Part shown: positions 7,637 to 16,310 of the stretch, one piece after another | Position numbering within the stretch: position 1 is the first letter of the stretch | Layout of the letters: each line of letters starts with the position of its first letter | From: Muribaculaceae bacterium | Lineage (GTDB): Bacteria; Bacteroidota; Bacteroidia; Bacteroidales; Muribaculaceae | Length of the DNA: 39,075 nt | Assembly: GCA_022509065.1 (NCBI GenBank) | Contig: JAFLTY010000022.1 | Coordinates: 1-39,075 of the forward strand | Direction: 5' to 3' | Notes under the pieces: model-generated | What the model was told of the DNA's origin: nothing | The model's database searches: none | Seen by the model: only the letters and a program-made list of their open reading frames with translations | Made by a program: the position numbers and the translations under genes

Positions 7637-9169
7637 TCAATCGCCCATTATCTGTTTAATGGCAACTCCTATATTATCGGCGATGTCATTGGCTGTGACA
7701 CCATACTGACCGTTGCGTTGTTCGGCAATTTGCCCTGCGAGGCCGTGAATGTAAGGACCGACAAAGGCGGCGAGCTCGCTACGCATACCGGTTGCCATCA
7801 AACCTGTAATCAGACCCGTCAATACATCTCCAGCCCCGGCTGTAGCCATAGCGGGTGTACCCGTTGAGTTAAACATGAGTTGCCCGTCGGGACGTATGAC
7901 GGTAGTGTAACGTCCTTTGAGGACAATAACCACCATATAGTCTTCTGCACATTTTATGGCTTTGCGTAGACGCTCCTCGTCGGATGACGATTCTCCGAAA
8001 ATCCTGTCAAACTCACCTGCGTGAGGAGTAATAACTGACAAAGCGGGGAGGAAATTAAGGATGAGTGGACGAGTCGCGATGATATTCAGGGCGTCGGCAT
8101 CGATAACCAACCTTCGGCCGGCTGCCTGAGCGCTTTTAACAAATTTCTCGAAGGCATTTGCTGTTTCCTCGGCCGTTCCTATTCCACAACCGACACCGAC
8201 AGCATCGTATTTGTTTGAGAACGGCATCTCGGTCATACAATCATTTTTTTTCGTAGGGACAAACATTGCGCATGGAGCGGCAGATTGCACGATATCACAG
8301 CCGTCGGCACAACTTATGACAGATACCTTTCCGGCGCCGGATCGCAAGGCACCGCGAGCAGCGAGCACGGCCGCCCCCATCATGCCACGGCTGCCGGCTA
8401 TCAACAAGGCGTGACCATAATCGGCTTTCGAAGAAAACTCTTTACGTCGCGGCAACATGCGTGACACTATTCCTCGATCGACGTAAGTAAAAGTAAAAGG
8501 AGCCTCTTTTATGGCAGCTGTATCGAAACCAATGCGTATAGTTTTCCATTTACCTACCACTTCGGCGTTTTCGGCCAACATAAAGGCCAGCTTAGGAAAC
8601 TCGACGGAAAGAGTGAGCGAAGCGTGCATCATGTCGTTACGAACGGACGCACCATTCCATTCGGACATTAAACCGGATGGGATGTCAATGCTAATCACAT
8701 AAGCGCCGCTCTGATTGACACTATGAGCAATGAGCTGGAAACTGCGAGGCATAGTGCGATTAAGCCCACGACCAAAGAGGCCGTCGATAACAGTAGCGGA
8801 AGACGGTGGTTCAACCCATTTGAACGATTCGGCACCCGTCACCTCATAGAAAGTTACCGCGGGAGTTTCGGCCAGACGTAAACGCATAGCGTCACAAGAA
8901 GGAGAGAGACGCTGACCACCAATATTAAAGAGGTAAACGACAGGCTTGTAGCCATCGAGGGCGAGAAGACGAGCCGATTCAAGAGCGTCAGCACCGTTAT
9001 TGCCCCACCCTGCAAGAACTATAAGGAGCCCATCGGGACGGCAAACCATTTTAACCTCTTCGGCGACTGCGGACGCGACACGTTCGACCAAATCAAGTTC
9101 GGTGATGTTCTGTGCCTCAAGAGTACGTTGTTCAATTTGCTGTATCTCCTCGTTAGAAAGTATCTTCAT
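7637..9169 (-). CDS. nnr: Bifunctional NAD(P)H-hydrate epimerase / ADP-dependent dehydratase
   Basis: Repairs damaged NAD(P)H: the N-terminal YjeF_N (NnrE) domain epimerises R-NAD(P)HX to the S form, and the C-terminal ribokinase-like NnrD domain dehydrates S-NAD(P)HX using ADP. At 510 residues it has the usual length of the fused protein. NnrE motifs are GWGNNGAD (54-61), GLFGRGLNR (130-138) and DIPSG (162-166). NnrD motifs are TPHAGEF (381-387) and the anion-hole/catalytic stretch NSTGTPAMATAGAGDVLTG (434-452), with Asp448 as the probable catalytic base. It is cytoplasmic. The ATG at 9169 is the start; a promoter lies at 9224-9193. It is divergent from dxr. Confidence 0.95.
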   Translation of the reverse strand: MKILSNEEIQQIEQRTLEAQNITELDLVERVASAVAEEVKMVCRPDGLLIVLAGWGNNGADALESARLLALDGYKPVVYLFNIGGQRLSPSCDAMRLRLAETPAVTFYEVTGAESFKWVEPPSSATVIDGLFGRGLNRTMPRSFQLIAHSVNQSGAYVISIDIPSGLMSEWNGASVRNDMMHASLTLSVEFPKLAFMLAENAEVVGKWKTIRIGFDTAAIKEAPFTFTYVDRGIVSRMLPRRKEFSSKADYGHALLIAGSRGMMGAAVLAARGALRSGAGKVSVISCADGCDIVQSAAPCAMFVPTKKNDCMTEMPFSNKYDAVGVGCGIGTAEETANAFEKFVKSAQAAGRRLVIDADALNIIATRPLILNFLPALSVITPHAGEFDRIFGESSSDEERLRKAIKCAEDYMVVIVLKGRYTTVIRPDGQLMFNSTGTPAMATAGAGDVLTGLITGLMATGMRSELAAFVGPYIHGLAGQIAEQRNGQYGVTANDIADNIGVAIKQIMGD

Positions 9170-9192
9170 GATGGTTTTATTTTTTCAGTATG

Positions 9193-9224
9193 CAAATTTA
9201 TACATTTTTAAATAAAAACCCAAG
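9193..9224 (-). promoter_or_regulatory. Probable promoter of nnr
   Basis: On the minus strand CTTG (9224-9221) and TAAATTTG (9200-9193) lie 20 bases apart, a 3/4 match at -33 and a full match to TAnnTTTG at -7. The nnr ATG follows 24 bases later. Confidence 0.5.
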
Positions 9225-9324
9225 CACAAGCAACGAGCAAGAAAAAATAACTTCAAATTTTAGTACCATTGCCGGCTCTAAACACTTCCATGACATATTT
9301 ATTGACGAACCAGGTTATTATGAT

Positions 9325-9356
9325 ATTGCAGGGGAATATAAAAATTAGTAACTTTG
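9325..9356 (+). promoter_or_regulatory. Promoter of dxr
   Basis: ATTG (9325-9328) and TAACTTTG (9349-9356) are spaced by 20 bases, matching the Bacteroidetes promoter. Transcription would start near 9363. That excludes the TTG start at 9354 and supports the ATG at 9390. Confidence 0.6.
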
Positions 9357-9389
9357 TGGGTTGTATTAATAGTGAGAAGCATTTCTTAT

Positions 9390-10676
9390 ATGACAGAAAA
9401 TACAGCCAACAACATGAACGAGAGCACGAAAAGCGCGCCATCGAAGCATATTGCTCAAAACGCCGAGTTGACTGAGACAAGCACCGGTAAAGAAACGCGC
9501 CAACCTTTGCGACTCGCAGTATTAGGGGCGACGGGATCGATAGGCAGGCAAACACTCGACCTGGTGGCAGCGCATCCGGAGCGTTTCGAACTTGTCACCA
9601 TGTCGGTAAACTCTCGGACAGACGAAGCGTTAAAGGCAGTATCGAAATTTCATCCCCAAACGCTTGCCGTATGCGATGAGCATGCAGCGCGTGGCATTCG
9701 CGACATAATGAAAAGAGATTTCGGGAGCACAGAGCTTGTTACCGGAAGCGATGCCATGACAGAGATAGCTACGCGAGACGATGTAGATATGGTAGTTACG
9801 GCGACTGTGGGATACAGCGGTTTACTGCCTACCGTTGCAGCCATCAAGAAAGACAAAGACATAGCATTGGCCAACAAAGAAACCCTTGTGGTAGCCGGTG
9901 ACTTGATTTCAGAACTGCTAAAAACATCGCGAACACGTATTTATCCCGTTGATTCGGAGCACTCGGCCATAGCGCAATGCCTCGAGGGCGAAGAGCGAGA
10001 TAATGTACACCGCCTCATCATTACAGCTTCGGGAGGTCCTTTCCGAACGCTGACGGCTAAGGAGCTTGAACAGGTCACAGCGGCCGATGCGTTACGCCAT
10101 CCCAATTGGAGTATGGGGGCGAAAATTACCATCGATTCGGCCACGATGATGAACAAGGCATTCGAAATCATTGAGGCTCACCATCTTTTCGGTATAGCAC
10201 CAGACAAAATAAATGCCATCGTGCATCCGCAATCCATAATCCATTCGATGGTAGAGTTTAAAGACGGCGCCATAAAAGCCCAGTTGGGCATCCCTGACAT
10301 GCATCTGCCCATAGCGTATGCACTGGGAATGCACCACCGCATAGCAGGAGCTTCGGGGTATCTTACCTTCGAGCAGATGCACAATCTCACTTTCGAGCAG
10401 CCTGACACAGAGCGTTTTCCGTGTTTGACATTTGCGAATACGGCGCTGATCCGTAAAGGCAATACAGCATGCATAATAAATGCTGCCAACGAGGTCGCAG
10501 TGGACGCTTTCCTGCATGGACGCATCAGATTCACCGACATTTTCGATGTAGTGGCACATACGCTTGAAAACATAGATTATGAAAGCTCTCCCAGACTTGA
10601 AGACTATATTGAAACCAACACATTAAGCCGCAGAAAAGCTGAAGAGTATATCAATAAGTATAAAGTGATAAATTGA
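9390..10676 (+). CDS. dxr: 1-deoxy-D-xylulose 5-phosphate reductoisomerase
   Basis: Second step of the MEP isoprenoid pathway: NADPH-dependent conversion of DXP to 2-C-methyl-D-erythritol 4-phosphate, in the cytoplasm. The NADPH fingerprint GATGSIG follows LRLAVL. Metal and substrate motifs are DSEHSAI, SGGPFR and the NWSMGAKITIDSATMMNKAFE region. The start is the ATG at 9390, placed by the promoter at 9325-9356; an ATG at 9414 is also possible. Either way the protein carries about 30-39 polar residues before the first beta strand, which most Dxr proteins lack. The gene precedes rseP by 22 bases and probably shares its transcript. IspD of the same pathway lies at 29248-29943. Confidence 0.96.
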   Translation: MTENTANNMNESTKSAPSKHIAQNAELTETSTGKETRQPLRLAVLGATGSIGRQTLDLVAAHPERFELVTMSVNSRTDEALKAVSKFHPQTLAVCDEHAARGIRDIMKRDFGSTELVTGSDAMTEIATRDDVDMVVTATVGYSGLLPTVAAIKKDKDIALANKETLVVAGDLISELLKTSRTRIYPVDSEHSAIAQCLEGEERDNVHRLIITASGGPFRTLTAKELEQVTAADALRHPNWSMGAKITIDSATMMNKAFEIIEAHHLFGIAPDKINAIVHPQSIIHSMVEFKDGAIKAQLGIPDMHLPIAYALGMHHRIAGASGYLTFEQMHNLTFEQPDTERFPCLTFANTALIRKGNTACIINAANEVAVDAFLHGRIRFTDIFDVVAHTLENIDYESSPRLEDYIETNTLSRRKAEEYINKYKVIN

Positions 10677-10698
10677 TCAAACCCGACAATAGATATAA

Positions 10699-12174
10699 AT
10701 GGAGACCATATTAATAAAAGCCGCCCAACTTATACTGGCATTTGTCATTCTTGTCACGATACACGAGTTCGGACATTATATCTTTGCCAGGATATACGGC
10801 ATGCGCGTAAGTAAATTCTATCTATTCTTCAATCCGTGGTTTTCGTTGCTTAAATACGACCCCCGAAAAAACACCTTACAACTTATAGCCTGGACGAAGA
10901 AAGTAAAAGGTAAAGACGGTAAAGAGACGACGCAAGAGGAACCGCGAGCTCTCAAGACATTTCGTTTAGGCAAGCCCCATCCTTCAACCAATCCTGACAA
11001 GCCTGGGTGGCGAGACACTCTTTACGGCATAGGCTGGTTGCCGCTTGGCGGTTACTGCGCCATTGACGGTATGGTTGACGAGACCACCGACGCCTCTCAA
11101 CTGAGCGCCGAGCCACAGCCGTGGGAATTCCGCGCGAAAAAGCCTTTCCCTCGCCTCATGGTCATGATGGCCGGGGTGATAATGAATTTCGTGTTAGCTA
11201 TCATCATCTACATAGGGATAGCATTGTATTGGGGCGACCGCTCGATACCTTTCGATAACGTATCGGAGGGCTGGGATTTCGCACCTGAGCTCAAGGCTGC
11301 GGGGCTACAAGACGGAGACATGCCCATACGAATTGACGACACTCCTATCGACAATACAGACGATATGGTGTTCTGGCGCTTTATTCAAGACGGAGCGAAG
11401 ATTACTGCAGTGCGTAATCACACTGATACTATCACCGTCACTATACCTGATGGCACTCTCGCCATGTACGCGGATCCTGACCGCAAACGCGTACCTATGG
11501 CCCTGAGAGTACCTGTAATAGTATCGCAGATATCGCCTGGCGATGGTGCCGATAAAGCCGGTATCACTGTCGGTGACCGTATAGTCAAGATAGCCAATGA
11601 CACTACACCCTCGTACTCGGAACTAACTCAGGCTCTTAAAGAAAACGCCGGTAAGACCATTGAAGTTGGCTTAGTACGTAACGGATTACCGATGAAAGTT
11701 AAGGCAGATGTTAGCGAGAACGGAACACTCGGCATAGGCCTGACACCTCCCGACCAGATATATGACTTTGACCGCATCAATTACGGATTTTTCGAGGCTA
11801 TTCCCATAGGAATCGGCCGAGGTGTGGACAAACTGACCAGTTATGTCTCCTCGCTAAAACTGCTGTTCACTAAACAAGGTGCCAAAAGTGTAGGAGGTTT
11901 CGGAGCCATTGCAGACATGTTCCCGGAAAAATGGAACTGGGAATCGTTCTGGTATCTCACAGCCTTTCTATCTGTTATCCTGGCATTTATGAATATACTG
12001 CCCATACCGGCTTTGGACGGTGGCCACGCGCTCTTCACCCTCGTAGAAATAATAACACGTCGCAAGCCGTCGGAGAAATTTCTTGGTTACGCCCAGATGG
12101 TCGGAATGGCTTTCCTTTTCCTCTTGCTGATATACGCCAATTTCAACGATATATACCGATTTCTGATTAAATAA
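10699..12174 (+). CDS. rseP: RIP zinc metalloprotease (RseP/site-2 protease family)
   Basis: A 491-residue intramembrane zinc protease that cleaves transmembrane substrates such as anti-sigma factors or signal-peptide remnants in the inner membrane. The zinc motif HEFGH is at 22-26 in the first transmembrane helix. The third zinc ligand lies in the NILPIPALDGGH motif near the C-terminus. Two PDZ domains (roughly 195-270 and 270-355) sit between the second and third membrane helices. A cytoplasmic insert of about 60 residues after the first helix (KKVKGKDGKETTQEE region) is common in Bacteroidetes homologues. It directly follows dxr. HtrA at 20184-21647 acts in the same envelope-stress context in other bacteria, but no anti-sigma gene is seen here. 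Confidence 0.95.
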   Translation: METILIKAAQLILAFVILVTIHEFGHYIFARIYGMRVSKFYLFFNPWFSLLKYDPRKNTLQLIAWTKKVKGKDGKETTQEEPRALKTFRLGKPHPSTNPDKPGWRDTLYGIGWLPLGGYCAIDGMVDETTDASQLSAEPQPWEFRAKKPFPRLMVMMAGVIMNFVLAIIIYIGIALYWGDRSIPFDNVSEGWDFAPELKAAGLQDGDMPIRIDDTPIDNTDDMVFWRFIQDGAKITAVRNHTDTITVTIPDGTLAMYADPDRKRVPMALRVPVIVSQISPGDGADKAGITVGDRIVKIANDTTPSYSELTQALKENAGKTIEVGLVRNGLPMKVKADVSENGTLGIGLTPPDQIYDFDRINYGFFEAIPIGIGRGVDKLTSYVSSLKLLFTKQGAKSVGGFGAIADMFPEKWNWESFWYLTAFLSVILAFMNILPIPALDGGHALFTLVEIITRRKPSEKFLGYAQMVGMAFLFLLLIYANFNDIYRFLIK

Positions 12175-12231
12175 CGTAAAGGTTTTTAGCCTTGTACATA
12201 ATTGAAACCGACAAATTTTATAACGTGTGTG

Positions 12232-13428
12232 AATACTAAACAGACCGAACTCCCAATATTGACTCTCGCTCGAGGAAAAGAAGAATCGCTTGACCGGTTC
12301 CATCCATGGGTTTTTTCTGGAGCACTTCGCAAAGTACCTGAAGACCTTGAAGAAGGAAGCCTGGTACGCGTGGCGGCATCCGATGGACGCATTATCGGAA
12401 CGGGGCACTATCAGATAGGCAGTATAGCGGTTCGTATACTGTCTTTTGGCGATTTCCCTGTTGACGAGGCTTTTTATGCCATGCGACTGCGAGACGCATT
12501 CAGACTGCGACAGGCCTTAAACATGGCTCGTCCCGACAACAACGCTTATCGCTTGATACATGGTGAAGGCGATTTTGTGCCCGGACTTGTAGTTGATGTC
12601 TATGGCCATACTGCTGTACTTCAAGCCCATTCGGTCGGTATTCACCATGCGCGGAACATCATTGCCGAGGCTCTCGTCAATCTTGATGGCGCTGAGATTC
12701 ATAACGTATATTACAAGAGCGAGACAACGTTGCCTTATAAAGCACGGCTCGATCCGGTCAATGACTATATAGTCGGTCGATATGAAAGCGACGAGGCGAC
12801 AGAGAACGGACTCCGTTTTCACATCGATTGGCTTAAAGGACAAAAAACCGGATTCTTTCTTGACCAACGAGACAACAGAGAGTTGTTGCGCAAGTATGCT
12901 CATGGAAGAAGAGTGCTCAACACGTTTTGTTACACCGGAGGATTTTCGGTGTATGCTCTTGCCGGCGGGGCGCTCTCCGTGGACTCGGTTGACTCGTCGG
13001 CAAAGGCAATATCGCTGACTGACGCTAATGTGACTTTGAATTTTGGCAATGACACAAGGCACAAATCGTATGCCGAAGATGCGTTTAAGTTTTTGGATCG
13101 TATGGAGCAGGACAGCTATGATCTGATAATACTGGACCCTCCGGCTTTCGCCAAGCATAGGTCTGCGTTAAGCAACGCTCTGCGCGGTTATCGGCGAATC
13201 AACGCCCGGGCTATCGAGCGGATAGCTTCCGGTGGCATTTTGTTCACTTTTTCGTGTAGCCAGGCAGTCACTCGCGAGCAGTTCAGACTGGCTGTCTTTT
13301 CGGCAGCTGCCCAGACAGGTCGCAAAGTACGTATATTGCATCAGCTGACGCAGCCGTCCGACCATCCGATCAACATATATCATCCCGAAGGGGAGTATCT
13401 TAAAGGATTAGTCTTGTATATAGAATAA
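12232..13428 (+). CDS. Class I SAM-dependent rRNA methyltransferase, RlmI-like
   Basis: Likely a 23S rRNA m5C methyltransferase. A PUA-like N-terminal domain (ARGKEESLDRFHPWVFSGAL) is followed by an RlmI-type Rossmann domain. Counting from the upstream TTG at 12202: GQKTGFFLDQRDNR at 213-226, NTFCYTGGFSVYALAGGA at 240-257 (SAM binding), DPPAF at 312-316, and SCS at 351-353 with the probable catalytic Cys352. The GTG at 12232 puts the N-terminus where RlmI proteins start and gives 398 residues, close to E. coli RlmI (396). The TTG at 12202 remains possible and no ATG is available. It follows rseP closely and precedes the DPP III gene by 21 bases. The exact target nucleotide is inference from the family. 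Confidence 0.88.
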   Translation, partial: NTKQTELPILTLARGKEESLDRFHPWVFSGALRKVPEDLEEGSLVRVAASDGRIIGTGHYQIGSIAVRILSFGDFPVDEAFYAMRLRDAFRLRQALNMARPDNNAYRLIHGEGDFVPGLVVDVYGHTAVLQAHSVGIHHARNIIAEALVNLDGAEIHNVYYKSETTLPYKARLDPVNDYIVGRYESDEATENGLRFHIDWLKGQKTGFFLDQRDNRELLRKYAHGRRVLNTFCYTGGFSVYALAGGALSVDSVDSSAKAISLTDANVTLNFGNDTRHKSYAEDAFKFLDRMEQDSYDLIILDPPAFAKHRSALSNALRGYRRINARAIERIASGGILFTFSCSQAVTREQFRLAVFSAAAQTGRKVRILHQLTQPSDHPINIYHPEGEYLKGLVLYIE

Positions 13429-13449
13429 AAACTCACAAAATACCTCGTC

Positions 13450-15468
13450 ATGAAATCAACCCTAATAACAACCGGAATCGCTGTCGCTCTGTTAGCGACG
13501 GCCTGCAATTCAAGTTCAAAAGACATGGAAGACAATGACACTTTCGATTATGTTGTGGATCGTTTCGCCGACATCGAAGTGCTTCGCTATCAAGTGCCGG
13601 ATTTTGACAATCTGACACTCAATCAGAAGTTGCTCGTATATTACCTTACCGAAGCAGCATTGAAAGGACGCGACATCCTATGGGATCAAAACTGCGAAGT
13701 CAACCTGGAACTTCGTCCTGTTCTGGAAAAAATTTACACCGGTTATTCAGGTGACCGCGACAGCGCAGACTTTAAGGCTTTCGAAAAATACATGAAACAA
13801 GTATGGTTTGCCAACGGTATTCACCATCACTATTCGACAGACAAGTTCCAGCCGGAATTCGGTCGTGAATGGTTTATGGAAGCATACCGTGGGGCTTACC
13901 CCGAAGACGAACGCGGCGAATATCTCGCTGAAGCGATTTTTAACCCCGCACTCTATGCCAAACGTGTCAATCAGGAAGACGGTGTCGATTTGGTAGTTAC
14001 ATCAGCCAATAACCTTTACGGCCCCGGAGTGACACAAGCCGAGGTTGAGGCTTATTATGCCGCTTTGCGCGATACTACAGATACACAGCCAATTCCATAC
14101 GGGCTCAACACTCGTGTAGTGAAAGGTGCTGACGGCAAACTGACTGAAGAGGTATATCGCATAGGAGGACGTTACAGTGATGCCATAAGCGATATAGTAG
14201 CCTCTTTACGCCAAGCTTCTCAATATGCCGAGAACGAAGCTCAGCGAGCCACTATCGATAAGCTCATAGAATATTATACCACCGGCGATCTGCGCACATT
14301 CAACGACTACTCTATAATGTGGGTGGAAGACACCGACAGTCAAGTTGATTTTATAAACGGTTTCATTGAAGACTACGGCGATCCGTTGGGTATGACCGGT
14401 GCATGGGAATCGATAGTTAATTTCAAGAATAACGAGGCGAGCGAACGTACTCACACAATCAGCAACAACGCTCAGTGGTTTGAAGATCACTCGCCTGTAG
14501 ACGCCCGCTTCAAGAAAGACAAAGTGAAAGGCGTCAGCGCCAAAGTCATCACGGCAGCTATTCTCGCCGGCGACTCCTACCCCGCTACTCCCATTGGCAT
14601 AAACCTTCCGAACGCCAACTGGATACGCGCCGCTCACGGATCTAAATCGGTCACTCTGGAAAATATTACCGAAGCGTACGACAAGGCGAGCCATGGTAAC
14701 GGCTTCAACGAAGAGTTCGTCATTGACCAACCCACTCGCGAGCTACTTGACGAGTATCTGTTCATTACCGACAATCTGCACACCGACCTGCACGAATGTC
14801 TGGGTCACGGTTCCGGCAAATTGCTGCCCGGCACTGATCCGACAGCTCTAAAAGCTCACAGTAGCACTATAGAGGAAGCGCGCGCCGATTTATTCGCACT
14901 CTATTACTTGGCAGATCCGAAGTTGTTGGAATTGGGTTTGTTAGACAACCCCGATGCATACAAGGCAGAATACTATAAATATCTTCTTAACGGGTTGATG
15001 ACACAGTTAGTTCGCATAGAATCTGGCAATAACATTGAGGAAGCTCACATGCGTAACAGGCAGTTGATAGCCGCTTGGGTATTGGAAAAAGGCGCGAAAG
15101 ACAATGTTGTCGAATTGGTCAAAATTGAGGGCAAGACGTATGTACGCATCAATGATTATGATGCCCTACGCAACCTTTTTGGTCAATTACTGGCTGAAAT
15201 CCAACGTATCACCAGTGAGGGCGATTATGAAGCTGCTCGCAGTCTTGTAGAAAATTACGCAGTCAAAGTCAATCCTGATATCCATCGCGAAGTTCTGGAG
15301 CGATATGCAAAACTCGATATAGCACCTTATAAGGGATTTGTCAATCCAGTATACACGCTTGTCACCGATGAGGAAGGCAATCCTGTAGACGTTACAATAT
15401 CGTATGAAGAGGATTATCCCACCCAAATGCTAAGATATTCGGCTGATTACTCGCCTCTAACAAAATAA
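13450..15468 (+). CDS. Dipeptidyl peptidase III (M49), lipoprotein
   Basis: A zinc exopeptidase that removes dipeptides from the N-terminus of short peptides. The M49 signature HECLGH is at 448-453 (His448 and His453 bind zinc, Glu449 is catalytic) and the second motif EEARAD starts at 475 with the third zinc ligand Glu476. These positions agree with those I recall for the characterised Bacteroides thetaiotaomicron enzyme, and the length (672) is nearly the same. The N-terminus MKSTLITTGIAVALLATAC has a lipobox with Cys19, so export and lipidation are expected; the eukaryotic enzymes are cytosolic. The gene lies between the methyltransferase and tsaB in a tight rightward series. A role in using peptides as nutrients is inference. 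Confidence 0.95.
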   Translation: MKSTLITTGIAVALLATACNSSSKDMEDNDTFDYVVDRFADIEVLRYQVPDFDNLTLNQKLLVYYLTEAALKGRDILWDQNCEVNLELRPVLEKIYTGYSGDRDSADFKAFEKYMKQVWFANGIHHHYSTDKFQPEFGREWFMEAYRGAYPEDERGEYLAEAIFNPALYAKRVNQEDGVDLVVTSANNLYGPGVTQAEVEAYYAALRDTTDTQPIPYGLNTRVVKGADGKLTEEVYRIGGRYSDAISDIVASLRQASQYAENEAQRATIDKLIEYYTTGDLRTFNDYSIMWVEDTDSQVDFINGFIEDYGDPLGMTGAWESIVNFKNNEASERTHTISNNAQWFEDHSPVDARFKKDKVKGVSAKVITAAILAGDSYPATPIGINLPNANWIRAAHGSKSVTLENITEAYDKASHGNGFNEEFVIDQPTRELLDEYLFITDNLHTDLHECLGHGSGKLLPGTDPTALKAHSSTIEEARADLFALYYLADPKLLELGLLDNPDAYKAEYYKYLLNGLMTQLVRIESGNNIEEAHMRNRQLIAAWVLEKGAKDNVVELVKIEGKTYVRINDYDALRNLFGQLLAEIQRITSEGDYEAARSLVENYAVKVNPDIHREVLERYAKLDIAPYKGFVNPVYTLVTDEEGNPVDVTISYEEDYPTQMLRYSADYSPLTK

Positions 15469-15480
15469 TATTCGAAGGAA

Positions 15481-16194
15481 ATGGCTGTCATCCTGAATAT
15501 AGAGACATCAAATACCTCGTGTTCGGTAGCGCTCACTGCAGAAGGAATGGTTTTGCACCATCTCGAAAACATGCAGGGTCGCAACCACGCGGCTACGGTG
15601 AGCGACTTCATGAAAGCCATGTTGGTTTTCGCGAAGGAGAAAGGCATCAAACTCGATGCCGTCGCAGTGTCGTTGGGACCGGGCAGCTATACCGGATTAC
15701 GAATAGGACTGAGCGAAGCCAAAGGTTTGGCCTACGGTCTAGACATTCCGTTGATAGGCGTATCGACACTCGAGCTGATGGCAACGCAGGTGATGTTCGC
15801 AAGTATTGACAATTTGGAGGACGCCGTTTTCGTTCCCATGCTTGACGCGCGTAGGATGGAAGTATATACAGCCGCCTATGACATGGGTCTGACACCCTTA
15901 ATCAAGCCCAGAGCATTGATACTGGAAGATTCGGACAATCCATATTTCAGAATTATCGAGGACGGGCGTCCGGTATTGTTCTTTGGAAACGGCATGCCAA
16001 AATGGAGGTCGATGACAGAAAATAAAGCTTTCGACAATGTGTTTTTCATAGATAATGTAGAACCCCTCGCGGTCGATATGACGGCTTTGTCAGAAAGAGC
16101 GTTTCATCGACGCGAATTTATTGATGTGGCTTATTCAACTCCGTGTTATCTTAAAGACTTTCAAGCCACAACACCTCGTAACAAAATTGTTTGA
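15481..16194 (+). CDS. tsaB: tRNA threonylcarbamoyladenosine biosynthesis protein TsaB
   Basis: A non-catalytic partner of TsaD and TsaE in forming t6A at position 37 of ANN-decoding tRNAs. The 237-residue protein has the ASKHA-fold opening ILNIETSNTSCSVAL and the family motif GPGSYTGLRIG from residue 66. The Zn/catalytic histidines of TsaD are absent, as expected for TsaB. It starts 12 bases after the DPP III stop and probably shares its transcript. The prfB promoter begins 40 bases after its stop codon. Confidence 0.94.
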   Translation: MAVILNIETSNTSCSVALTAEGMVLHHLENMQGRNHAATVSDFMKAMLVFAKEKGIKLDAVAVSLGPGSYTGLRIGLSEAKGLAYGLDIPLIGVSTLELMATQVMFASIDNLEDAVFVPMLDARRMEVYTAAYDMGLTPLIKPRALILEDSDNPYFRIIEDGRPVLFFGNGMPKWRSMTENKAFDNVFFIDNVEPLAVDMTALSERAFHRREFIDVAYSTPCYLKDFQATTPRNKIV

Positions 16195-16233
16195 CACTCA
16201 ATCGGTCAAGACACTATACTATCGAAATACCGT

Positions 16234-16265
16234 TTTGGTTTTCTTTGTAATGTTTATTAATTTTG
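16234..16265 (+). promoter_or_regulatory. Promoter of prfB
   Basis: TTTG (16234-16237) and TAATTTTG (16258-16265) with a 20-base spacer match the Bacteroidetes consensus. The TTG at 16263 lies inside the -7 box, so it cannot be the prfB start on this transcript; the ATG at 16311 is. Confidence 0.7.
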
Positions 16266-16310
16266 CACCATAATTATCAACCTCGCGAAAAAGAAGATAA
16301 ACCCACACCT

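Noticed and set aside
10092-10559. 155-codon leftward open frame
   Set aside because: It is antisense to the conserved core of dxr, and its Cys- and His-rich translation shows no domain.
12517-13158. 213-codon leftward open frame
   Set aside because: It is antisense to the RlmI-like methyltransferase across its SAM-binding motifs and has no recognisable protein features.
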